This document shows, in pieces, positions 1 through 8,238 of a DNA stretch of 64,000 bases (its first letter is position 1; every line of letters begins with the position of its first letter). The notes below the pieces were generated by a model. That model saw only the letters and a program-made list of their open reading frames with translations, was not told where the DNA came from and made no database searches. The DNA is from Bacteroidales bacterium (GTDB lineage Bacteria; Bacteroidota; Bacteroidia; Bacteroidales; Bacteroidaceae), in NCBI GenBank assembly GCA_004557185.1, contig SFEP01000002.1, forward strand, positions 1 through 64,000. The letters are read 5' to 3'. Made by a program: the position numbers and the translations under genes.

Positions 1-78
1 CCTGTTTTCCGCGCCTTCCTATTCTAAAAAGCAAACCATCATGAAAATCAGGTGGTTGTGGGGGCAAGTGTTACCAAT

Positions 79-1745
79 TTGGGTGTCCCATGCTATCTTT
101 GTACCATGTTTATACGTAAGAAGCCCAACAAGTCAGGCACTGTTAGTGTGCAGGTTGTCCAGAAAACCAAGACCCGCAAGCAGCGGGTGGTGAAATCGTT
201 CGGTTCAGCACGGCCAGACGACATGGTCGCAATGGAGAAACTGATGCAGGCGGCATCGTCTTTCCTACAAGAGATGGCTGGGCCAGCCTTGCCACACATG
301 TATGAAGAGGAGGACGTTATAGACGGTTTCATCAACAGCTTGAACAACGCCCAGGTACAGGTGGCAGGTCCAGAACTGGTGTTTGGTACACTCTACGACC
401 GCATTGGCTATGGTGCCATCCGAAACAGCATGTTCCGTAACATCGTCATCTGCCGCCTGTTCAACCCAGGCAGCAAACTGAAGACAGTGGACTACATGGA
501 GCGCTATCTGCATGTGACGTACAGCGTTGACCAGATTTACCGCTTCCTCGACAATCTGTGCTATCGCAAAGAGGAAGGGGAGAAGGCTGGTGACGACAGT
601 AAGGATGATACTGGCAAAGACGATGACCTGTCCAAGTCTGCTGCACCAGCCAAGCCTAAGCTGGATGACTTCAAGACCCGTGTGGAGAACATCGCATACT
701 CATACTCCAAGAAGATGGTCGGCGACAACATATCCGTCTGCTTCTATGACATGACCACGCTGTATTTTGAGGCCGCAGAGGAGGACGACCTGCGCAGATG
801 CGGTTTCTCGAAGGACGGCAAGCACTCCTGTCCGCAGATATTCCTCGGCCTGCTTGTGGCCAGCGGTGGCAATCCTATCGGCTACGAGATTTACGAGGGC
901 AACATCTCAGAAGGGCACACCATGATACCGCTGATCAGGAGACTCGCCTCACGCTTCGGCTTCGACAAGCCCATAGTGGTGGCTGATGCGGGCCTGCTGA
1001 GCAAGGCCAACATCAACGAACTGACCAAGGACGGCTACCAGTACATCCTCGGAGCAAGGCCGAAGTCGGAGAGCGACAAAGTCAAAGAGCGGATTCTCTC
1101 TCTAAACATGAAGCACGGTGATGTGGTGGAGATAAAGAAAGATGGTGATATGCGTCTTGTCCTGGCATGTACCGAGAAACGCGCCAGGAAGGATGCGCAC
1201 AACCGGCAGCGCGGACTGGCAAGGCTTCAGAAGAGGATGGCCAGCGGCAGGCTGACAAAGCAGAATATCAACAACCGGGGCTACAACAAATATCTCAAGA
1301 TGGAAGGCGAGGTGACTATCAGCATCAACATGGAGAAGTACGAGGCCGATGCTGCATGGGACGGGATAAAGGGCTATGTCACCAACACCACGCTCACGGC
1401 AAAAGAGGTCATTGCCAACTACTCCAATCTTTGGTTTATCGAACGTGCCTTCAGGATGAACAAGTTTGACCTCGCTGTACGTCCAATCTACCACAGGCTC
1501 CGCAACAGGATAGAAGGGCACATCTGCATCTGCTTTACCGCATACACAATCATGCTGGAGCTGGAGCGCATACTAAAGGGGGCGAAATCGGAGATAACCA
1601 TTTATCGGGCGCAAGAACTACACACTCCCAAGGTCAAAGCAAACAAAGCGGGTCTACCTCGGGATGGACGAAGAACAGTCAGAGCTATGCAGGTTGGTCG
1701 TACCAGGTTGAGGCAAGTAACTTTGGAGAAACTTGGGTGTCCCAA
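79..1745 (+). mobile_element. IS1634-family insertion sequence
   Basis: The element carries one DDE transposase gene. The 12-base string TTGGGTGTCCCA occurs at 79-90 and at 1733-1744. It is itself nearly palindromic, so it can serve as the tip of both inverted ends: left TTGGG-TGT-CCCA, right read inward TTGGG-ACA-CCCA. Similarity inside the tips is weak. The motif GGCAAGT lies shortly before both copies (63-69 and 1712-1718) in direct orientation, so the left boundary may abut a remnant of another copy's right end. No clear target duplication is visible. A short reading frame beginning ATG at 41 runs into the element and may be a disrupted gene, but it is too short to assign. Exact ends are inferred. 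Confidence 0.7.
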
Positions 1746-1893
1746 CGCGGAAAACAGGGAGGGGATGGCGCAGCACGCGGGCGGAGGACAGGGGCTGCAC
1801 CCCGCCGCTGCCTTTCCTTTTCGCCATCTTCCACTCTCCCACCCCCTATATGCCATCACCCCGCCTGCATCGCAAGGGACACAGGCGGGGTGA
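106..1893 (+). CDS. IS1634-family transposase with frameshifted C-terminus
   Basis: This is a DDE transposase of the IS1634 type (IS4 superfamily) that cuts and joins the ends of the insertion sequence around it. Catalytic candidates are Asp215 (FYDMTTLYFE), Asp294 (VVADAGLLS) and Glu446 (FIERAFRMNK), all with family-like context. The ATG at 106 (MFIRKKPNKSG) is preferred over an upstream ATG at 52, which lies outside the element tip. After residue ~507 (RAQEL) the frame leaves the family pattern. The +1 frame reads NYTLPRSKQTK, then VYLGMDEEQSELCRLVVPG, and stops at 1711. A small deletion near 1620 has therefore shifted the frame, and the last ~90 residues are out-of-frame readthrough past the element's end. 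Activity is doubtful, although the catalytic core is intact. Confidence 0.85.
   Translation: MFIRKKPNKSGTVSVQVVQKTKTRKQRVVKSFGSARPDDMVAMEKLMQAASSFLQEMAGPALPHMYEEEDVIDGFINSLNNAQVQVAGPELVFGTLYDRIGYGAIRNSMFRNIVICRLFNPGSKLKTVDYMERYLHVTYSVDQIYRFLDNLCYRKEEGEKAGDDSKDDTGKDDDLSKSAAPAKPKLDDFKTRVENIAYSYSKKMVGDNISVCFYDMTTLYFEAAEEDDLRRCGFSKDGKHSCPQIFLGLLVASGGNPIGYEIYEGNISEGHTMIPLIRRLASRFGFDKPIVVADAGLLSKANINELTKDGYQYILGARPKSESDKVKERILSLNMKHGDVVEIKKDGDMRLVLACTEKRARKDAHNRQRGLARLQKRMASGRLTKQNINNRGYNKYLKMEGEVTISINMEKYEADAAWDGIKGYVTNTTLTAKEVIANYSNLWFIERAFRMNKFDLAVRPIYHRLRNRIEGHICICFTAYTIMLELERILKGAKSEITIYRAQELHTPKVKANKAGLPRDGRRTVRAMQVGRTRLRQVTLEKLGCPNAENREGMAQHAGGGQGLHPAAAFPFRHLPLSHPLYAITPPASQGTQAG
1857..1892 (-). 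terminator. Hairpin terminator after the LRR protein gene
   Basis: An 11-bp perfect stem (1857-1867 with 1882-1892, CACCCCGCCTG paired with CAGGCGGGGTG) and a 14-nt loop lie 28 nt past the stop of the minus-strand gene ending at 1920. No long T-run follows, so it may act as a transcript-end stabiliser. Confidence 0.55.
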
Positions 1894-1919
1894 ATGGAAG
1901 GGGGTGGACGGATGCGGGA

Positions 1920-4900
1920 TTAGCGCACCACGGCCTTGACGGATGCACTGGCGGTGCTGACTACGTAGACGCCGGGTTGCAGACCAGCCACACGGGTGGT
2001 GCCGGCTGCGGCCTGCACGGTGTGGAGCAGACTGCCGTTGGCGCTCACTACGGTGAAGACGGCGGGCTGCGCGAGGGTGACGAGCAGGGTGCCATCGGCC
2101 ACGCTCACCTGCATGCCCTCGGCAGCGCTCTGCACGTTGTGCACAGAGGCGGGAGCCTCGAGGATGTCCATCTCTGTGGTGTAGAGCACGAAGTTGGGGA
2201 ACTTCTCGTTCGTCATGGCGCAAACTACACCCTCAATGGGGGTGAGGAAGGTGGTGACACCGTTGGCCACGCGGTATTCCTTGTCGAGGATGAGTTCCTC
2301 GCCAGCGAGTTCGCCGTACTCATCGAAGTAGGGCATGTTCACAAACCAGCGGTAGGTGGTGGGAGTGCCGTCGATAACGGCCTCGCTGCTGAGGTCTACA
2401 TCGCCCTGCACAGCCTCCACGCTGAGGGCTTCCTGGTTGGCGTGGGTGTAGAGCGAGAAGTTGCTGCTGATGGGCAGCGTGCTGAGGCGGAAGCGGTTGT
2501 GGTCGAGGAAGAGCACGGAGAGGTCGCTGTTCTGCGAGATGTCGAGCGTGGAGAGCTGGTTCTCGGAGAGGGCGGCCTGGTGCAGGGCGGGCAGACGGGT
2601 GATGTCGACCTCGGTGAGGGCGTTGCCGTTGGCTGCGAGCGACCATAGCTGCGGGTTGTTGAGCGTGAGGGAGGTGAGCTTGTTGCTGCTGACGTTGAGC
2701 AACTGGAGGTTGGGCAGGATGGAGGCGTCGAACGACTCAAGCTGGTTGCTGCCCAACGAGAGCATCATGAGGTTAGGATAGGCAGAGAGGTCGATGCCTG
2801 TGAGCTGGTTGCCCTCGAGGGTAAGTTCGGCCAGCTTATCGTTGTCGGGCAGGGTGATGGCGGTCATGCCGGCGTCCTTCACGGTGAGGGCGGTGAGGTT
2901 CTTCATTTGCGAAGCATCCATGGTGCCCACCTTCACGCCTCGCATGCTGAAGACGGTGAGGTTGTCGGCGTCGGCATAGGAGTAGACGCGTGCCGTAGCC
3001 CCCTTGCGGGCGGTCACGTTGAAGGTAGTGACCGAGGTGCCTACAACGTACTGTTCGAGTTCAAGGCCCTCGCCGCCCCAGTCGATGCACACGGTGCTGT
3101 TGGGCTCAGAGGCTACGAGGATGAGCGTGCCCTGGGCGTCGGCGGTGGTGGTGAAGGAGGCGAGCTCGTGGGTGGGCATGCCTGCGGCCTCGATTTCGGT
3201 AGTGGTCAGCGTGAGGGAGGGGAAGGCTACGTGACGCATTTCACCATAAACCTTGGTGCCATGAATGGGCTCGAGGAAGTGCGTTTTACCGCCTTCGCAA
3301 GTGTAGTCGGTGCCGAGGTTGAGGGCTTCGCCCGTGGCCTTGCGCCAGGTGTAAGTGGTCTGGCCGTTGAAGTTGTAGGCCGAGAGGTCGGCGCCGGGCC
3401 CCTTCTGTGCAATGAGCACGGGCTTCTGCGGAGCATAGCTGAAGGTGGTGAGGCCGGGTAGCTGCGGCAGCGTGCCGAAGTGCAGGTGGTTGTTCTCCAC
3501 GCTCAGGGTGGTCAGGGCATTGTCCTCAGGGATGTAGAGCGAGGTGAGGAGGTTGTCGGCCACGTTGAGCGAGGTCATGAGGGTGGAGTAACTGAAGTTG
3601 AGCGTGGTGAGGAGGTTGTCCTGCAGGTTCACCGTCTCGATCATGTCGCCGTCCTTGAAGGAGAGCTCGGTGAGCTTGTTGTGGCTGAGGTCGAGGTGGT
3701 GAATGGTGTAGTTGTCGTTGAGTGTGACTTCGGTGAGCTCGTTGCGGCTGAGGTTGATGTCGGTGAGAACCGTCTTCTGGAAGGCGTCGTTAGCACCGCG
3801 AATGTTGAGCGTGCCGAAGTGGTTGCCCGTGAGTTCGAGGCGGTGCAGGCTGCGGTTCCAGCTAAGGTCGATGCTCTTGAGGCCGGCATCGGTGAGGGTG
3901 AGTTCGGTGAGCTGGTGCGAGGGTCCGAAGTCGGCAGCGGCGAGGGCCACGCCGTGCATGGCAAAGGCTGTGACGTCTTCACCATCGGGCACGTAGACCT
4001 TGACCACGCCCTGCGGGGTGACGCCGCTCACGTTCTGCGTGGCGGGTGTGCCGTGGGTGGTGGCGGTGTAGGGCTTCAGGTTGCCGTCGCCCAGGTCGAG
4101 GTAGAACGTCTTGGGCGCAGCGGCTGTGGCGTCGCGCATACCCACGGCGAAGGCGATGGGCTCGCTGGTGCTGGCGGTGGGCAGGGTGAGCGTGAGGGCG
4201 AGGTTGGGGCTGCCATATTCCTCGGCCGTCTTCACCACGAACTTGGTGGTGCGCAGCGACTGGCCGTCGAGGCTGAGGTCGGGGAAGGCGCTGTTGGCAA
4301 AGGCCACATAGAGGGAGTCGGACATGGCCTTGAGGAAGGTGATTTTACCGTCGGCGTAGGTGTATTCCTCGTCGCCAAGGGACTCGCGCACCGAGGGGTC
4401 GGCGTCGCTCAGGCGGTAGACGGCGCAGGTGGTGGTGGTGCCTTCGCGCAGCACGCGGCTGCTGAGGTCAAGCACATCGCCCACTTTGAAGCTGCGGGCT
4501 ACGGGCATCTGGTTGGGCACATAGTCATACTGTCCCCACTCGTCGTTGGGCAAGGGCAGGGTGGCGAAGTCGAAATTGTTGTTGCGCAGAATGACGTTGT
4601 AGAGGTTGGGATTGTGCGAGAGGTCGATGCTCGAGAGGCTGTTGTTGGCCAGATAGAGGTTGAAGAGGTTGATGTTCTTCGAGAGGTCGACGGAGGTGAA
4701 ACCGTTGCCCGCAGCGAAGAGGTGCACCAGTTCGGGGTTGTGCGTCACGTCGAGCTTTTCAAGTTTCACACCGGCATTGATCGACCCCGACATGTGGTCG
4801 GCATAGAACTGCTGCAACTTGGGGTTGTGCGAGAGGTCGACGTTGCGTATGGCCGTTTCGCTGATGTTGAGAATGACGAGGTTGGCATTTTGCGACACGT

Positions 4901-5612
4901 CGAGGGAGGAAACGGGCGTAGAGTCGATGGAGAGGCGCTGCAGCTTGGGGCAACCCGTGGGGTCGACGCGTTGCAGGCCGCTGGCGTTCCAGGCATCGAA
5001 GGTGACGAGGTTGGGATAGTCGGAAAGGTTGAACGAGGGGTCGAGGCCCTTGACGCTCTGCATTTCGAGAATGAGCAGGTTGTCCTTGGGCGTACCCACC
5101 TTGAGGGGCTGCACGTGGAAGGTGTTGTCGTTCACATAGACGGCGGCGAGCTGCTGGAAGGGGGTGAGGTCGAGGGCCTCGAGCTCGTTGTGCGAGAGGT
5201 CGAGAATGCTCAGGCCGGTGAGCTGCGAACACTCGATGCGGCGCAGGGCGCAGCCGTGGGCGTCGATGAGGTTGATGTGCGAGGGGTCGCCGTAGATACG
5301 TACAATGCCCTCGCTCGACACGGTGAGCGTCATGACCGTACCCGTCCACTCCTGCGTGTTGGGGTCGAGCTGGGCGGGCACGAGTTCGTGCTCTTCGCGG
5401 CCGAAGCCTGCATCCACGTAGACGTAGTCGCTCTCGACGTTGCTACCCAGACAGAGCTGGATGTGGTTGTTGGCGCCATCGTTCTGGTAGGCGTTGGTGT
5501 AGAGGGTGATAATGGGTTCGTCGGTGCTCTGGGCGGCGGCCTGCATCGAGGCGAAACCGCAGAGGGCTACGAGCATCACCAACCTGCACCAGGTGTGAAA
5601 TAAGTGTTTCAT
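1920..5612 (-). CDS. Exported leucine-rich-repeat protein, three tandem super-modules, sorting-type C-terminus
   Basis: This is a predicted secreted or surface protein of 1230 residues. The start at 5612 (MKHLFHTWCRLV) gives a clean signal peptide ending near MQAAAQ; upstream in-frame ATGs add a non-secretory leader. Most of the chain is short leucine-rich repeats of the form N-x-L-x-x-L-D-L-S. The protein divides into three homologous super-modules of about 370-400 residues. Each has a beta-rich opening ending in an R/K-V-Y phrase (VRIYGDPSH, VKVYVPDGE, ARVYSYADA), an LRR run, and a beta-rich closing part with a Y-T-Y/T-Y-R-W-like phrase and FP(S/N/D)L/F near its end. The last ~75 residues (ending GVYVVSTASASVKAVVR) resemble a T9SS type A sorting domain. 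LRR proteins of this kind usually bind ligands or host surfaces, but the ligand is unknown. No catalytic motif is seen. Confidence 0.8.
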   Translation of the reverse strand: MKHLFHTWCRLVMLVALCGFASMQAAAQSTDEPIITLYTNAYQNDGANNHIQLCLGSNVESDYVYVDAGFGREEHELVPAQLDPNTQEWTGTVMTLTVSSEGIVRIYGDPSHINLIDAHGCALRRIECSQLTGLSILDLSHNELEALDLTPFQQLAAVYVNDNTFHVQPLKVGTPKDNLLILEMQSVKGLDPSFNLSDYPNLVTFDAWNASGLQRVDPTGCPKLQRLSIDSTPVSSLDVSQNANLVILNISETAIRNVDLSHNPKLQQFYADHMSGSINAGVKLEKLDVTHNPELVHLFAAGNGFTSVDLSKNINLFNLYLANNSLSSIDLSHNPNLYNVILRNNNFDFATLPLPNDEWGQYDYVPNQMPVARSFKVGDVLDLSSRVLREGTTTTCAVYRLSDADPSVRESLGDEEYTYADGKITFLKAMSDSLYVAFANSAFPDLSLDGQSLRTTKFVVKTAEEYGSPNLALTLTLPTASTSEPIAFAVGMRDATAAAPKTFYLDLGDGNLKPYTATTHGTPATQNVSGVTPQGVVKVYVPDGEDVTAFAMHGVALAAADFGPSHQLTELTLTDAGLKSIDLSWNRSLHRLELTGNHFGTLNIRGANDAFQKTVLTDINLSRNELTEVTLNDNYTIHHLDLSHNKLTELSFKDGDMIETVNLQDNLLTTLNFSYSTLMTSLNVADNLLTSLYIPEDNALTTLSVENNHLHFGTLPQLPGLTTFSYAPQKPVLIAQKGPGADLSAYNFNGQTTYTWRKATGEALNLGTDYTCEGGKTHFLEPIHGTKVYGEMRHVAFPSLTLTTTEIEAAGMPTHELASFTTTADAQGTLILVASEPNSTVCIDWGGEGLELEQYVVGTSVTTFNVTARKGATARVYSYADADNLTVFSMRGVKVGTMDASQMKNLTALTVKDAGMTAITLPDNDKLAELTLEGNQLTGIDLSAYPNLMMLSLGSNQLESFDASILPNLQLLNVSSNKLTSLTLNNPQLWSLAANGNALTEVDITRLPALHQAALSENQLSTLDISQNSDLSVLFLDHNRFRLSTLPISSNFSLYTHANQEALSVEAVQGDVDLSSEAVIDGTPTTYRWFVNMPYFDEYGELAGEELILDKEYRVANGVTTFLTPIEGVVCAMTNEKFPNFVLYTTEMDILEAPASVHNVQSAAEGMQVSVADGTLLVTLAQPAVFTVVSANGSLLHTVQAAAGTTRVAGLQPGVYVVSTASASVKAVVR

Positions 5613-5741
5613 TGGGTGTGTGGGATGTGGAGTTGTTATTTTCATGAAGCGTATATTCCTTATTATATAGAGCAACACAAGAGGGGGGCCTCGGTGGTGC
5701 GTGCGGATATACCTTAAATAATCAATGAGCCTAAGCACCGT

Positions 5742-5793
5742 GGCCGATGCCCGCGCGGTGCTCCCTGAGAAGGGGGCGGCGTGGGCATCGGCC
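5742..5793 (-). terminator. Hairpin terminator after the S8 protease gene
   Basis: An 11-bp perfect stem (GGCCGATGCCC at 5742-5752, GGGCATCGGCC at 5783-5793) lies just past the stop of the minus-strand protease gene and ahead of the LRR gene. The two genes are therefore probably separate transcripts or a terminated pair. Confidence 0.6.
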
Positions 5794-5801
5794 CGTGTGG
5801 C

Positions 5802-8126
5802 TTATTTCAGCACAAAGCATTTTGACAACTTGCCGTTGACACGGATGACGTAGCTGCCACGCTGCAGCGACGACACGTCGAGCAGGGCTTCGTCGCCCTG
5901 AGCCTCGCCGCGCAGCACTGGTACGCCGGCCAGCGAGAAGACTTCAACCTGCAGTGCGTTGGTGCCGGGCAGGAAGACGCTGACCATGCGCTCGCCACGC
6001 TGGCTGACCACCAGACGGCTTCCGGCGGCCTGGGCCTCGCGCACACCGCTTTGGGCACGGCGGCGCAGCACTTCCTTGAGACCGGCATAGGCGTCGAATT
6101 TACCAGCACCCACCTGCACGGGGTCGGCACCCTGCAGGTCGTCGTCGATGACGGCGGTCTGCGCAATGATGTCCTGCACGTCGGCTACGGTGAGCGAGGG
6201 GTCGGCTTCGAGCCACAGGGCTATGGAACCTGCCACGTAGGGCGAGGCCATGGAGGTGCCGCTGTTGTTTTCCCAATAGTAGGTGGTGCCGTCGGCGCCC
6301 TTAGCCGTGGCGCCCGAGGTGGCCTTGTTGCCGTAGCCGGCATTGACGTAGTGCGTGTTGCTGCTCGACATGATGACTGCGCCGGGAGCGAGCACAAGGG
6401 GCAGGTTGCGGCCGTCGGCCAGCGTGCCGTAGGAGCTGAACGAGGAAACATGGCCCACCACGGGATTCCAGTTGGCCTTGTAGAGGCCGCCGTCGAGGGC
6501 TGCCCAGTGGTCGCTGGTGTCGTAGGAACCCACGGAAATGGTGCTCAGGCCGCAGGCCATGTCGCTGATGGTGCCATTATAGGAACCGTCGTCCCAGCCC
6601 GCAATGTCGTTGTTGCTGAGCCAGGCGAAGGTGCCGTCGCAGTAGGCGTGGAGCTTCTGGCCCTCTTGGCCCTTGGCAATAAAGCCGATGATGTAGTTGC
6701 CGTCGGCGTTGTTGAGGGTATCGTTCACAGCATAGCAGTCGACGAGGGCGTAGAAGTTGTTCGTGTCGTAGTCGTAGCTCCAGGCCAGACCGATGTAACC
6801 CTCGAAGTAGCGTCCGAGCGTGGAGTGTATGACGTCGGATTCGTCTTCCTTGTAGTCTTTCGACGAAACCCAATACTTGGCTCCGCCCTCGGCCGTGGGG
6901 TCGATGGTGAAGTTGAAGAGTGCTGCGTTGGCGTTGCGCCTCTTGTTGTAGATGACGCCCTGGATTTCAAAAGGCTTCTCGCTGTCGCTGTAGATGCTGA
7001 CGCTGCCCTGACGTGCATAGACGGGATTGCCTCCCAGCGTGGCATCGTAACCCTCGATGAAGGTTTTGAGTTCGTTGTCGGTGGCCGTCAGCGTCTTGGC
7101 GGCAGCGAGCTTCATGTCGCCCTCGTTACCGGCCGAGAGGCAGATGATGGCGTTGGCCTCCGAGGCGCAGTAGTCGAAGAAGCGGCAAATGGTGCTGCGT
7201 GCATCGTGCGACCCGCTGTTGCTGCCGATGGAGATGTTGATGACGTAGGGCTGTTGGGTTTCCTGGGCATACTGTATGAGGAAGTCGACGCCATAGGCAA
7301 TGACTTCGTCGATGAGCGTGCCGCAGGCTGCCACGGCCACATCGCTGCCATAGGCCACGCCATAGTAGGGGTTGGCCTGCGTCACCACTTCGGCCACGCC
7401 GCCGGGACGCTCCACAGCCACCTGCGAGTCGCCGTTGTAGCCGCCCGCCATGATGCCCATGGTGTGGGTGCCATGGTAGGAGGTTTTGCTGTCGGTGGTG
7501 AAGTTCTGCACGGTGCTGCGGTCGTAGAACTTGGTGCGGATGAGGTCGTCGGCCGAGGTGGCATGCTCGTTGACGGTGACGTGGGCCACCATGCCCACGC
7601 GGGAAGTGCCGTCGGCATTCTTGAAGTTGATGTGGTTGGGGTCTGTGCCTTGGTCTACGATGCCGCACACCACGCCGCGCCCAGTGTAGGCCTGCTCAAG
7701 GCCGAGGCCCTGGTGTATTTTGGCCACGCCCGAGGCTTCGCGGGCTGCCTTGAGGTGGGGGTGCGACGGACGTGCCACTTGCAAGGCACGCACCGAGGGC
7801 AGGGCGGCTATCTGTTCCACCTTGTCGATGGGGAGTGCCACAAAGGCAAAACCGTAGCGGCTGCGCAGCACTTGTACGCCGGCAGCGGTGAGTTCGGCCT
7901 CGGTGCAGCCGTCGGCCAGGCGCACCATGCCCATCACGTGGTTGCTCTTGACGCCCAAGGCCGTGCCGAGTTGCTGCAAGCGGCGGCTGTAGGCTGACTG
8001 CTCGCCCTGGCGCTGCTCCAGGCGCATCTGGCGCAGGGCGGCGCGGCTTGAGAGGTCGAGCGAACGCTGTGCCGATGCCGTGAGTATGGCTCCGCAGAAG
8101 AGAGCCAACAATGTCATCTTTTTCAT
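5802..8126 (-). CDS. Secreted S8 (subtilisin-family) serine protease with sorting-type C-terminus
   Basis: This is a predicted secreted subtilase of 774 residues. The start at 8126 (MKKMTLLALFCGAILTASAQ) gives a standard signal peptide. A propeptide-like stretch follows, then the catalytic domain with a complete triad: Asp158 (GIVDQGTD), His218 (YHGTHTMG) and Ser625 (NNSGTSMASP). The distance between His and Ser (about 400 residues) is much larger than in subtilisin, so the domain carries a big insertion. It spans roughly residues 360-560 and looks beta-rich, with many Tyr and Trp. The C-terminal ~80 residues (ending SYVIRVNGKLSKCFVLK) match the T9SS-type sorting pattern shared with the neighbours at 1920 and 8239. 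Likely role: extracellular protein degradation or processing of surface proteins; the substrate is unknown. Confidence 0.88.
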   Translation of the reverse strand: MKKMTLLALFCGAILTASAQRSLDLSSRAALRQMRLEQRQGEQSAYSRRLQQLGTALGVKSNHVMGMVRLADGCTEAELTAAGVQVLRSRYGFAFVALPIDKVEQIAALPSVRALQVARPSHPHLKAAREASGVAKIHQGLGLEQAYTGRGVVCGIVDQGTDPNHINFKNADGTSRVGMVAHVTVNEHATSADDLIRTKFYDRSTVQNFTTDSKTSYHGTHTMGIMAGGYNGDSQVAVERPGGVAEVVTQANPYYGVAYGSDVAVAACGTLIDEVIAYGVDFLIQYAQETQQPYVINISIGSNSGSHDARSTICRFFDYCASEANAIICLSAGNEGDMKLAAAKTLTATDNELKTFIEGYDATLGGNPVYARQGSVSIYSDSEKPFEIQGVIYNKRRNANAALFNFTIDPTAEGGAKYWVSSKDYKEDESDVIHSTLGRYFEGYIGLAWSYDYDTNNFYALVDCYAVNDTLNNADGNYIIGFIAKGQEGQKLHAYCDGTFAWLSNNDIAGWDDGSYNGTISDMACGLSTISVGSYDTSDHWAALDGGLYKANWNPVVGHVSSFSSYGTLADGRNLPLVLAPGAVIMSSSNTHYVNAGYGNKATSGATAKGADGTTYYWENNSGTSMASPYVAGSIALWLEADPSLTVADVQDIIAQTAVIDDDLQGADPVQVGAGKFDAYAGLKEVLRRRAQSGVREAQAAGSRLVVSQRGERMVSVFLPGTNALQVEVFSLAGVPVLRGEAQGDEALLDVSSLQRGSYVIRVNGKLSKCFVLK

Positions 8127-8238
8127 GGAGTTTGGGTAAATGGTGAATATAACCAAGAAAGGACGGGACCAACGGTCTCCGCCCTTCCTGGGGATTATTT
8201 GTTCAGAGTTAAAAACATGTGAGTGTGTAAGTGCTGAC

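Noticed and set aside
1..105. Start of the transposase at the ATG at 52
   Set aside because: This ATG lies outside the element's left tip at 79; the ATG at 106 begins the family's usual N-terminus.
3480..5603. Long plus-strand frame opposite the LRR protein gene
   Set aside because: It is a shadow: its Val/Glu/Gly-rich low-complexity sequence mirrors codon use of the real gene, which has a signal peptide, LRRs and a terminator.
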